Below, piece by piece: positions 1 through 5,458 of a stretch of DNA of 5,458 bases. The stretch comes from Dechloromonas sp. (GTDB lineage: Bacteria > Pseudomonadota > Gammaproteobacteria > Burkholderiales > Rhodocyclaceae), in the NCBI GenBank assembly GCA_013693915.1, contig CP059264.1:2123416-2128873 (forward strand), read 5' to 3'. Each line of letters opens with the position of its first letter. Positions within the stretch are counted from its first letter, which is position 1. The notes beneath the pieces are model-generated. The model saw only the letters and a list, made by a program, of their open reading frames with translations, ran no database searches and was not told where the DNA came from. The position numbers were made by a program, and so were the translations under genes.

Positions 1-558
1 GACGACGAAGGCACGCCGAATGTTGGCGGTGATGCCTTCGTGCACGAAGAGCTGCATCACGTCGAACAGGTCGCGGGGATGCTGCCGATCCATGGCTGCG
101 ACCAGCTTGCCACCGTACACGTCCTCCAGCGATACCACCGGAATCTCCAAATCGGCCAGCAACACATCACGCGCTGTGGGCGTCAACGCCGCAGTACGTA
201 CCGGGTGGACAGTGCCGCGCATTACAAAATTGACTTCGATCTTGACCTCGATACCATAGCGCCGCACCAGCAGTTTGGTTTCGCCGGCATCAGCTGAAGC
301 GATGGTGTGCGTCTGAAATCCACGCGCTTGCAGGCGCTCGGCCGCGTGCCGGATGGCATCGCCGATGCGCGCCAGTGCCTGGTCGCGTGGCAGACTGTAG
401 TCGGGAAACACCAAGTCCAGATCGACTGAGAGGCGCGGCATGTCGCGGATGAACAAATTGATCGCGGTGCCACCCTTGAGTGCGAACGTGCCATCCGCAA
501 TGACGAGCGGGGCGACCTGGGTCAGCAGACGCGCGGTATCGAGATAGATCTGGTTCAT
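1..558 (-). CDS. abiEii: AbiEii-type nucleotidyltransferase toxin (type IV TA), 3' end outside window
   Basis: The frame is open from ATG at 558-556 to the left edge, giving the first 186 residues with no stop. The family is AbiEii/AbiGii, toxins with a DNA-polymerase-beta-like nucleotidyltransferase fold that act in the cytoplasm and arrest growth, some of them conferring phage resistance. The sequence shows the family landmarks: LKGGTAINLF at residues 27-36 (GG-T/S motif), SVDLDLVF at 44-51 with carboxylates D46 and D48, IEVNF at 107-111 with a candidate third carboxylate E108, YGGKLVA at 148-154, and HPRDLFDV at 160-167 with R162, D163 and D166. Family members are usually about 270-310 aa, so roughly a third is missing. 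The start overlaps the upstream antitoxin stop as ATGA, which implies translational coupling and supports this start. No internal break is visible. The family assignment is firm; the molecular target is not known from sequence. Confidence 0.93.
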   Translation of the reverse strand, partial: MNQIYLDTARLLTQVAPLVIADGTFALKGGTAINLFIRDMPRLSVDLDLVFPDYSLPRDQALARIGDAIRHAAERLQARGFQTHTIASADAGETKLLVRRYGIEVKIEVNFVMRGTVHPVRTAALTPTARDVLLADLEIPVVSLEDVYGGKLVAAMDRQHPRDLFDVMQLFVHEGITANIRRAFVV

Positions 559-1290
559 GGTTTGAGTATCAGCAGCCCTTCCGACGAGCGGGAAACCCAG
601 GCGCGATCGCTGCCAGTCGGCAGATGCGCGGTATCCAGCTTGGAGGCCCAAGGCAAGGCGAGTTCCCGTCCGAGCTGCAAGCACAGACGCACCGTCTTGA
701 CGCTGTTGCAGCGCTGAAGCAAATCGCGCAGTACGTCGGCGCGCAGGCTGTAGGCGCCCTCGGTGAGTTCGCGCGCTTCCTGCAGCGGCTGACGCACGCC
801 CACTTCGCTGAGCATTTCCAGCAACGCCCGTTCTGGCACCGAGACCCGTGGCGCGCCGTCACGCTTCTCGAACGGCCCGGCATGAAGTGGATCGTTTGTG
901 GGCTCATCGAACAGGCGCTTGCGGTGGTACTCCGCCGGAAAGCGCTCGGTGAACCAGCTGGGGAGGCGGGCGGTTGTCCAGCCGTAGAGATGCAGAACAG
1001 ATTGCTGCGACAGATACTGCCGCACGCCATACCAGTCGAGAGCCGACTTGCCGCCAACATGCAGGCCTTCGATGGAGCGCTGCATCAGTACCAGACAGGC
1101 ATGAAGATTGAGCGTATCGTTGGGGCGGCGGTACACCCGCGCGCCAACCGGGAAAGCCAACCGGCGCGCGCGTAGTGTACGGCCAGGTCCGCGGAGACTC
1201 CCAATGCCGCCAAGTCCTCCGATGTCAGGGAGTTCCAGGCGCCCACTGTCGGTAGAGTGAATTTAACTTGGTTCTTTCAGTCGTAGCCAT
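555..1290 (-). CDS. abiEi: AbiEi-type antitoxin/transcriptional repressor, N-terminus interrupted by two frameshifts
   Basis: This is the antitoxin partner of AbiEii and, by family knowledge, the autorepressor of the operon. The uninterrupted part is 1160-555, a 201-codon frame opening on TTG, but family-like sequence continues upstream in other frames. ATG at 1290-1288 opens MATTERTKLNSLYRQWAPGT and hits TGA at 1227-1225. The next frame reads LTSEDLAALGVSAD, then HYARAGWLSRLARG, and the third frame resumes at VYRRPND. Adding one C at the CCC run (1230-1228) and one G at the GGG run (1138-1136) joins everything into a 245-aa protein, a usual AbiEi length. The order is then a winged-helix DNA-binding domain (about residues 1-55) followed by the C-terminal antitoxin domain (GLHVGGKSALDWYG, PERALLEML, RCNSVKTVRLCL). 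The stop overlaps the toxin start by ATGA. Unrepaired, the DNA-binding domain is lost but most of the C-terminal domain could still be made from an internal start. Sequencing error is the simplest explanation. Confidence 0.9.
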
Positions 1291-1299
1291 GTTACGATA
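1281..1299. promoter_or_regulatory. Proximal AbiEi operator (19-bp inverted repeat over the abiEi start codon)
   Basis: The arms TCGTA and TACGA are separated by 7 bases (1281-1297) and centred on the abiEi start codon. The 19-bp unit matches the distal copy at 1347-1365 in 15 of 19 positions, and the mismatches fall in the central spacer. AbiEi proteins of characterised AbiE systems repress their own promoter by binding paired inverted repeats, so an operator role is a good inference. Binding here would block early transcription or initiation. Confidence 0.72.
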
Positions 1300-1308
1300 T
1301 GTACCACT

Positions 1309-1338
1309 TTTATAAGTGATTGCCAAGCTTTGTTTGAA
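1309..1338 (-). promoter_or_regulatory. Predicted sigma-70 promoter of the abiE operon
   Basis: Read on the minus strand, a -35-like TTCAAA (1338-1333) is followed after 18 bases by a -10-like TATAAA (1314-1309), five of six matches to TATAAT. The leader to the ATG at 1290 would be only about 10-15 bases, and no strong ribosome binding site is seen. A small inverted repeat, CACTT-TTAT-AAGTG (1305-1318), covers the -10. A second reading uses TTGGCA with a 17-base spacer to TACATA, which matches less well. Confidence 0.5.
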
Positions 1339-1346
1339 CGCGATAG

Positions 1347-1365
1347 TCGTAGCTGTACTACGATA
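1347..1365. promoter_or_regulatory. Distal AbiEi operator (19-bp inverted repeat upstream of the promoter)
   Basis: A perfect palindrome, TCGTAG-CTGTA-CTACGA, spans 1347-1363. The two operators are 66 bp apart centre to centre, and the predicted promoter lies between them. This paired arrangement resembles the autoregulatory sites described for AbiE operons. Confidence 0.75.
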
Positions 1366-1485
1366 ATGTCTAATAATTCAAAGAATCGGGCTTGCCGGTT
1401 CGCTGCGATAGTTGACGATTGATGGGCTGGAGTAGCCGCCCGTCAAACCGAGTCCATCTCCTGCGCTGGCAAAAGCGTTCGTTTT

Positions 1486-1505
1486 TGACGGTAGAAGTGA
1501 CGGTA
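1486..1505. repeat. Two direct copies of TGACGGTA, 12-base period
   Basis: The octamer TGACGGTA begins at 1486 and again at 1498, separated by GAAG. Closely spaced direct repeats of this size can be protein-binding sites such as recombinase arm sites or activator sites. No protein partner is identifiable in the window. Confidence 0.6.
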
Positions 1506-1596
1506 AAGCGTGATGACAAAGACAAATAAATCCAGTGTTTATGCGGGTCTTCTGTGCTCGGAAACAATTGAGTTGGAATGATTCGGCGTCTTTCGG

Positions 1597-1615
1597 GGTC
1601 TATCGTGGTCTATCG
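1597..1615. repeat. Two direct copies of GGTCTATCG, 10-base period
   Basis: The nonamer occurs at 1597-1605 and 1607-1615 with one base between copies, so both copies face the same side of the helix. Its function is unknown; a protein-binding site is possible. Confidence 0.6.
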
Positions 1616-1744
1616 AAAATAGCTGCTCTGGACGCTGGCCAGCGTATTAAGGCACGCATGGCAGGCCGCTTGGGCAAGAAAAGCATACGGCCCATACCAG
1701 GGAGGGGATGCGGGGATTTCTGGACGGCCCGCGGCTGCGCCGTT

Positions 1745-2515
1745 TCACTCCAAGCGGTTTTCGACAATCAAGACCCAGGGCCTTGCGCGTGTGAATTGCA
1801 CGTAGCCATCCGGGGATAATGTCAAGATGGTTTTGGAAACGGAATTGCGGACATTGCCGCCGATCGCCTGCAAAGTTTGACCGCTGGTTTCCACGACAAT
1901 ATCGCAATGCATCCGCCACGAGTAGAGTAAATCTTGAAGCTCCTCAAACACTTCTGGCGGCTTGATTTTGCCCCGGGTAGCACAGATCAAATCCCCAGGT
2001 TTAGGCTTGTACTGATGAATGGTACGGGGTATCAGGGCAGCGAATGGATCATCTGCGTTGGCAATGAACCGGTTCAGGTAAGACCGATGGGCGCGACTCG
2101 GTGGAAACAGGTCGTTCGGTACACCTGCCGCCTGCATGATCCAACTGATAAACGCGGCGGACCAAGGCTGCTTGCAGTCGTAACCCGACAGGCGGGGCTT
2201 GCCGACTGCGCGCCAGTACTGGTTGATTCGGTCACTATGGCTATCGTCGTCATCTTCCCAAGTTCCCACATGGGGAATGCTCTCCTGGTCGCCGTCGATC
2301 ACGACAATCTGCTGGCCGAAGTACACCCATTCAGATTTCGCGGCCTCCACGATCCTGTCTTGCCAGAACCCCAAGGGAGGTGATTCCGAGGAGTCGACTT
2401 GGGATTCGGTTTCCTGTGCCTTGGGTTGTTCTTCGGGTTGCGCAGGCATCTTTGGCGCGGCGCTGCAACCGACCAAGGCAAAAATCAAGGCGATCAGCAG
2501 AGGTTTAGCTGTCAC
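1745..2515 (-). CDS. DUF2272-family (NlpC/P60-like) lipoprotein
   Basis: This is a 256-aa protein if GTG at 2515-2513 is the start. That start places MTAKPLLIALIFALVGC at the N-terminus, a lipoprotein signal with lipobox LVGC and acylated C17. Ser at +2 favours outer-membrane sorting. A Glu/Gln/Ser/Pro-rich linker covers about residues 22-48, and the DUF2272 domain covers about 50-256: RIVEAAKSEW (54-63), DRINQYWRAVG (95-105), PWSAAFISWIMQAAG (117-131), PKPGDLI (171-177), HCDIVVE (203-209) and AIGGNVRNSVS (217-227). The motif order matches NlpC/P60 or CHAP-type folds, where the WCAAF cysteine is catalytic. Here that position is Ser (S119), so hydrolase activity is uncertain; C114 lies close by. 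The open frame extends upstream to 2689, but those extra residues look non-coding. No good Shine-Dalgarno precedes the GTG. A role in the cell wall or envelope is inferred. Confidence 0.82.
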   Translation of the reverse strand: MTAKPLLIALIFALVGCSAAPKMPAQPEEQPKAQETESQVDSSESPPLGFWQDRIVEAAKSEWVYFGQQIVVIDGDQESIPHVGTWEDDDDSHSDRINQYWRAVGKPRLSGYDCKQPWSAAFISWIMQAAGVPNDLFPPSRAHRSYLNRFIANADDPFAALIPRTIHQYKPKPGDLICATRGKIKPPEVFEELQDLLYSWRMHCDIVVETSGQTLQAIGGNVRNSVSKTILTLSPDGYVQFTRARPWVLIVENRLE

Positions 2516-2732
2516 AGTCGGAGCGTGATATTGGAACAAGTCTTGATAGGCCTTGCAGCTGACTGACTTCACAACCGAATGGCTGGTAAGATGTGCTGAC
2601 CATCCAAGGAGTCGACCGGACGAACATTCTGGATACCTGCTCGCCCCTTGCGTACCGCTGATCGTTGCCCGGGTTCTCTTCATAGCCACACTTTGAAGGT
2701 TCCAGAAGACCGACTATCTACGACCTGAACCC
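2516..2732. other. Spacer between the small membrane protein and the DUF2272 lipoprotein, no supported gene
   Basis: This 217-base gap is open in the DUF2272 frame up to an ATG at 2689, but the encoded residues are not family-like and would bury the lipoprotein signal inside the protein. I see no clear promoter or terminator, so co-transcription from the upstream small gene is possible. Confidence 0.4.
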
Positions 2733-2949
2733 CTACGCTTCCCTGCAACTCGCCGGTGAAGATTCGTCGGCAAGCGACGCCCGCACCGCCAGGCTGACGA
2801 CGACATTGACCGCAGCGAGGACAGCCAGGCTGGCAGCAATCACCAGATGGGCAATTAGCGAGCCACTTCCTGGGCTTGAATTTGGAGCCCTCGATGTGGC
2901 GCTCGACCAACACGCCGTTTTCGTACTTTTGGCGGATTACTCTTGGCAT
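2733..2949 (-). CDS. Small single-pass membrane protein, interrupted by a +1 frameshift
   Basis: I do not recognise a named family. ATG at 2949-2947 has a plausible ribosome binding site (GGGAAAG) just upstream. The first 30 or so residues, MPRVIRQKYENGVLVERHI and on to KFKPRKWLA, are charged and GC3-rich. Around 2880-2851 the coding signal moves to the +1 frame, which reads AHLVIAASLAVLAAV, NVVVSLAVRASLADES and stops at TAG (2735-2733). Removing one base joins the two into a 71-aa protein: a basic cytoplasmic N-terminus, one long transmembrane helix and a short tail. Third-position GC is high in both halves (22 of 29, then about 22 of 35 codons) and lower in the unshifted continuation (13 of 32). 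Unshifted, the frame instead runs 89 codons to 2680 with a Cys-rich CPSGDCCQPGCPRCGQC stretch, which I take to be the out-of-frame image of the helix. Confidence 0.58.
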
Positions 2950-3120
2950 GGGCTTTCCCGGATGATTTCAGATAAAGGGCTTGTTCGGGTCCGATCCTGC
3001 CCCGTGGAACAGATTGATGGCAGTATCACGAATGCAGACACCGAGACATGTCGACGGTTTCAAGCAGGAGATCTGCCTTGAAAACCAAGGCTCAAATCCC
3101 TTGAGCGGTGCCGGTTTTCC
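2950..3120. other. Intergenic region downstream of the secreted protein gene, with a small hairpin
   Basis: The region contains a perfect 6-bp stem, GCCTTG-AAAAC-CAAGGC (about 3075-3091), next to CTCAA-ATCCC-TTGAG. On the minus strand these could fold after the secreted-protein stop, but no T-run follows the perfect stem, so an intrinsic terminator is only weakly supported. A promoter for the small membrane protein gene would have to lie here; I could not identify one with confidence. Confidence 0.35.
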
Positions 3121-4073
3121 CTACCTGTTGCGTTCCTGCCCATGTGCTTGTCCACGGTCGCGTCCCTTCCCCTCCCGCCCCGGATCCGGCGATGGTCCAC
3201 GACCTTGCTGAACGAAGTCCTGATTGCGCCACGACCTTGGCTGTTCCTGCCGTTCTTGCCTCTGCTGTGACTGCGGCGCCGGAACGGGCACCTGACCCTT
3301 CCACTCCCTGAACTTGGGCGGCACCTGCGAAGGATCTGAGCGGCGCCCATCTTCCCTTGACCGCTGTGACTGCTGAGAATCCCGGCTGAAGGGAGAACCC
3401 TGCGGAGGTGAGGGCTGGAAGGAGCGCTGGCCATCACTCTGCCTTTGCCCTCGTTGCTGGGGCGTTTCCGGCTGACCACGACCCCGTGATGCAGGATCCC
3501 TTTGCTGTGCGTAGGGTGATCCATTCTGTCTGAGTTCAGGGTCACGGGGTTGATAGCGATAATTCTTGCTATGTATCTGCTCCTGCTGCATTCCTTGCGG
3601 ATAACGGTTCCCTGAATAGTGTCGCTGATAGACCGGTAGCGGGGCAGGGATCGGCACGACTCGGCGGTCCCAGCGGTCCCATCCGCTTCGCCGCTGCTCC
3701 CATTCATGCCCCCAGTGGTGTCCCCAGTGCGGCGGGCCATCTGGACGCCACCCGTAGAAATAGGCAGGGGAGCACGGTAATAGCGTACGGGAATACGCAG
3801 AACAAATAGCGGCACCGCCATCGGCGATACCAGCCCCCACGGGCCGTTGTACCAGGAACTGGCGTACCAGTTGCCGCGTTCGTACACCCAGTAACTGCCA
3901 TCGTAGAAGAAGAAATTCGCATTCAGCCTTGGCGCGTAGTACACCGGGTAGCCGGGCACCCGCACGAGTTCCGGGTAGCTCGGAACATTGATGCCTATGC
4001 TCACGCTCACTTGGGCCGTGGCCGAAGTGACCGACCAGAACAGCATCGAGAGCACGATGATCAAGGAGCGCAT
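3121..4073 (-). CDS. Secreted Trp/Tyr-rich protein with Gln/Arg/Pro-rich tail (YXWGXW-repeat-like), frameshifted
   Basis: ATG at 4073-4071 follows a good Shine-Dalgarno (AGGAAG, about 5 bases upstream). Residues 1-20 form a Sec signal peptide (R2, core LIIVLSMLFW, cleavage after A18-T19-A20). The mature N-terminus carries VPGYPVYYAPRL (39-50), FFYDGSYWVYERGNW (55-69) and YASSWYNGPW (70-79), then VPLFVLRIPVRYYR (87-100). There the frame ends up wrong: a run of four C (3770-3767) needs one more C to continue into the other frame, which reads PPAYFYGWRPDG, PHWGHHWGHEW (115-125) and WDRWDR. The rest to residue 317 is low-complexity Gln/Arg/Pro/Ser. The motifs match a conserved secreted or periplasmic family of pseudomonads and Burkholderiales of unknown function; the name YXWGXW-repeat is from memory. 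Unrepaired, the first frame runs on to 3060 as unrelated sequence. A sequencing error is more likely than a true break, because both halves keep family-like sequence. Confidence 0.8.
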
Positions 4074-4292
4074 CTTTCTTCCTTTGCTTGAATGCTGGCA
4101 CGGAACGACCCATGGGCCTCAGGCGCCAGCCCGATGTTGCCTACTGCTTCCCTTCCTTGCAGCAACAATAGCAGACTGCGGTCGCGCGGTTGGTTTGGTC
4201 GGGCCTGATGCCGACCTGCCGACTCAAAGTATGGCGATCCCCGGAATCCTCCGGAATGCAAAAAGCCCAACCTTGTGGGCTGGGCTAAGTAG
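4074..4292. other. Intergenic region upstream of the secreted protein gene
   Basis: No supported gene. It holds a hairpin, GGTCGG-GCCTGATG-CCGACC (4197-4216), two CCGGAAT copies 10 bases apart (4241-4247 and 4251-4257), and the terminator at 4261-4282. A promoter for the minus-strand secreted-protein gene should lie here, downstream of that terminator; none stands out. Confidence 0.45.
4261..4282 (-). terminator. Rho-independent terminator for leftward transcription, orphaned from its gene
   Basis: Read on the minus strand, AGCCCA-CAAGGT-TGGGCT folds as a 6-bp stem with a 6-base loop and is followed by TTTTGC, with a run of five T in all. On the plus strand no T-run follows, so the orientation is clear. 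It would end transcripts entering from the right, yet the only gene to the right is the plus-strand transposase. Confidence 0.7.
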
Positions 4293-4379
4293 GCACTTTC
4301 ATAAATACGGACACGTATATTGTTGATAGGTCATGCCTCGTATGGCATCGTGATGCGATTCTTCAACGAGGAGTCGCAG
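4291..4379 (+). mobile_element. Probable left end of an IS630-family element (boundary approximate)
   Basis: The transposase start lies about 90 bases from the orphan terminator, leaving room for a left terminal repeat and leader. IS630 elements insert at and duplicate TA. A TA at 4291-4292 directly precedes GGCACTTTCATAAATACGG, so the element may begin near 4293. The right end is outside the window, so no inverted repeat can be matched. A hairpin ATGCC-TCGTAT-GGCAT (4333-4348) lies in the leader. Confidence 0.4.
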
Positions 4380-5458
4380 ATGCCAAGGAAGAGCCCGTTC
4401 CATATCGAGTTGTCTCTGGACGAATTCACTGAGCTGACTCGTCGCGCGACCAAATATACGTTGCCATATTTCGAGGTTGTTCGAGCCAAGATGATTCTGA
4501 TGGCCGCCGAGGGCATGGACAACGACCAGATCGCCACGTGCCTGGACACGCGGCGCGAGGTGGTGAGCCAGTGGCGCAAGCGCTTCTTCAAGGAGCGAAT
4601 GGCGGGCCTGGAGGAGAGAGCCCGCCCGGGACGCCCTCGGGTCTTTCCCCCAGAGATCGCGGTTGAGATCAAGGCGCTCGCGTGCGAACTGCCCGCCACT
4701 TTGGGCTTGCCGCTGTCGCGGCTCAGCGTGGCCGATGTGGCGCGACACGCGCAGCGCTCGGGCGTGGTGGCGCGCATCAGCGACAGCACGGTCTGGCGCT
4801 GGCTGCACGAAGACGCCATCCGCCCTTGGCAGCACCGCTGCTGGATCTTCCCGCGCGATCCGCATTTCCAGATCAAGGCCGGGCGCATCCTGGATCTGTA
4901 CGAGCGGCGCTGGCAAGGGCAGTCGCTGCGCGAGGACGAGTTCGTCATCTCGACCGACGAGAAGACCAGCATCCAGGCACGCCTGCGCATCCATCCGAGC
5001 CTGCCGACCGGGCCGGGCCAGACGATGCGCGTGGAGCACGAGTACGCGCGTGGCGGTGCCTGGGCGTACTTGGCTGCGTTGGACGTGCATCGCGCCAAGG
5101 TATTCGGCCGCTGCGAAGCGACCACCGGCATTGCACCCTTCGAGCGCTTGGTCGTTCAGGTCATGAGCCAGCCACCGTACAACACCGCGCGGCGCGTGTT
5201 CTGGGTCATGGACAACGGCTCATCGCATCGTGGCGCGACGTCGGTGCACCGGCTCACGCAAGCCCATCCACGATTGGTTCCGGTTCACGGTCCGGTCCAC
5301 GCGAGCTGGCTCAATCAGATCGAAATCTACTTCTCGATCGTGCAGCGCAAGGTGCTGACCCCGAACGACTTCCCTTGCTTGCAGGCGCTCGCCGAGCGGC
5401 TGGCGAACTTCGAGCGCTACTACGAGAGCATTGCGCATCCATTCGAGTGGAAGTTCAC
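4380..5458 (+). CDS. IS630-family transposase (DDE), 3' end outside window
   Basis: ATG at 4380-4382 follows a good Shine-Dalgarno (GAGGAG, 7 bases upstream), and the frame stays open for 359 codons to the right edge. Residues about 32-90 form a helix-turn-helix (EVVRAKMILMAAEG, DQIATCLDTRREVVSQWRKR, GLEERARPGRPRVF), typical of IS630 proteins and their binding to the terminal repeats. A second DNA-binding-like segment ending in STVWRWLH follows. The catalytic RNase H-like domain shows D193 in STDEKT, D278 in VFWVMDNGSSHRG and E315 in WLNQIEIYFS. The D-to-E gap of 36 residues fits the IS630/Tc1-mariner group. Proteins of this type are usually about 350-380 aa, so only a short C-terminus is missing. 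No frameshift is visible and all catalytic residues are present, so the element may be active. Large antisense open frames on the minus strand here are shadows of this high-GC gene. Confidence 0.95.
   Translation, partial: MPRKSPFHIELSLDEFTELTRRATKYTLPYFEVVRAKMILMAAEGMDNDQIATCLDTRREVVSQWRKRFFKERMAGLEERARPGRPRVFPPEIAVEIKALACELPATLGLPLSRLSVADVARHAQRSGVVARISDSTVWRWLHEDAIRPWQHRCWIFPRDPHFQIKAGRILDLYERRWQGQSLREDEFVISTDEKTSIQARLRIHPSLPTGPGQTMRVEHEYARGGAWAYLAALDVHRAKVFGRCEATTGIAPFERLVVQVMSQPPYNTARRVFWVMDNGSSHRGATSVHRLTQAHPRLVPVHGPVHASWLNQIEIYFSIVQRKVLTPNDFPCLQALAERLANFERYYESIAHPFEWKF

Larger units (their letters stand above)
1366..1744. other. Intergenic stretch of about 380 bases with short direct repeats, no supported gene
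   Basis: No reading frame here resembles a known protein, and the short open frames on both strands have no ribosome binding site or family-like motifs. It contains TGACGGTA twice on a 12-base period (1486-1493 and 1498-1505), GGTCTATCG twice on a 10-base period (1597-1605 and 1607-1615), and a perfect 12-bp palindrome CGCTGGCCAGCG (1633-1644). It separates the DUF2272 gene from the abiE operon, which runs in the same direction. I see no clear rho-independent terminator after the DUF2272 stop. Confidence 0.55.

Noticed and set aside
624..1175. 183-codon plus-strand open frame
   Set aside because: It lies antisense to abiEi, whose family motifs are clear, and has no ribosome binding site or recognisable motif.
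1370..1919. Short open frames on both strands (65, 94 and 90 codons)
   Set aside because: They lack family-like motifs and ribosome binding sites. The 90-codon and 94-codon frames partly overlap the DUF2272 3' end.
2516..2689. N-terminal extension of the DUF2272 gene to an ATG at 2689
   Set aside because: It would place the lipoprotein signal about 58 residues inside the protein, and the extension does not look coding.
2680..2853. Cys-rich stretch as a zinc-binding motif
   Set aside because: The +1 frame of the same DNA gives a clean transmembrane helix with better third-position GC, so the cysteines are probably an out-of-frame artefact.
4225..4285. Possible tRNA 3' end before the terminator
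   Set aside because: The sequence is superficially tRNA-end-like, but no acceptor pairing, T-loop or cloverleaf could be built.
4299..5131. Two long overlapping minus-strand open frames (263 and 266 codons)
   Set aside because: They are antisense to the transposase with its complete DDE triad, and are expected in high-GC coding DNA; the residues are low-complexity and not family-like.
4663..5166. 167-codon plus-strand open frame within the transposase
   Set aside because: It is the alternative frame of the transposase gene, rich in Arg/Ser/Ala, with no motif.
1..5458. CRISPR array, rRNA, tRNA, retron or similar RNA-based system
   Set aside because: No regularly spaced repeats, conserved rRNA blocks, cloverleaf or reverse transcriptase motifs were seen on either strand.

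Overview
This 5.46-kb window looks like accessory DNA from a high-GC Gram-negative bacterium, probably a beta- or gammaproteobacterium. The reasons are GC-rich codon use, an outer-membrane-type lipoprotein signal, a pseudomonad/Burkholderiales-like secreted Trp/Tyr-rich protein, and an IS630-type transposase. No gene is diagnostic of a genus. Five genes or gene remnants lie on the minus strand, and one insertion-sequence transposase lies on the plus strand at the right.

Left (1-1370, minus strand): a type IV toxin-antitoxin operon of the AbiE family. A nucleotidyltransferase toxin (abiEii, running off the left edge) overlaps its antitoxin (abiEi) by ATGA. The antitoxin starts at 1290, not at the later in-frame TTG, but its winged-helix N-terminus is interrupted by two single-base deletions in short C/G runs. 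Upstream are two near-identical 19-bp inverted-repeat operators flanking a recognisable promoter, which fits autoregulation.

Middle (1371-3120): an intergenic stretch with small direct repeats, then a DUF2272 (NlpC/P60-like) lipoprotein, preceded by a short single-pass membrane protein that needs a +1 frame correction. Gene order suggests, but does not prove, that the last two are co-transcribed and act in the cell envelope.

Right (3121-5458): a secreted aromatic-rich protein with a Gln/Arg/Pro-rich tail. It is split over two frames by one missing C in a C4 run. Next comes a 306-base gap with an orphan minus-strand terminator and a possible IS boundary, then an IS630-family transposase with an intact DDE triad that runs off the right edge.

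The main overall observation is that three of the four minus-strand genes other than the toxin are broken by single-base indels, mostly one-base shortenings of G/C homopolymers. The deletions look more like consensus sequencing error than independent gene decay. If they are real, the antitoxin would have lost its DNA-binding domain while the toxin frame remains open. I see no CRISPR array, tRNA or rRNA, and no convincing new system beyond these.
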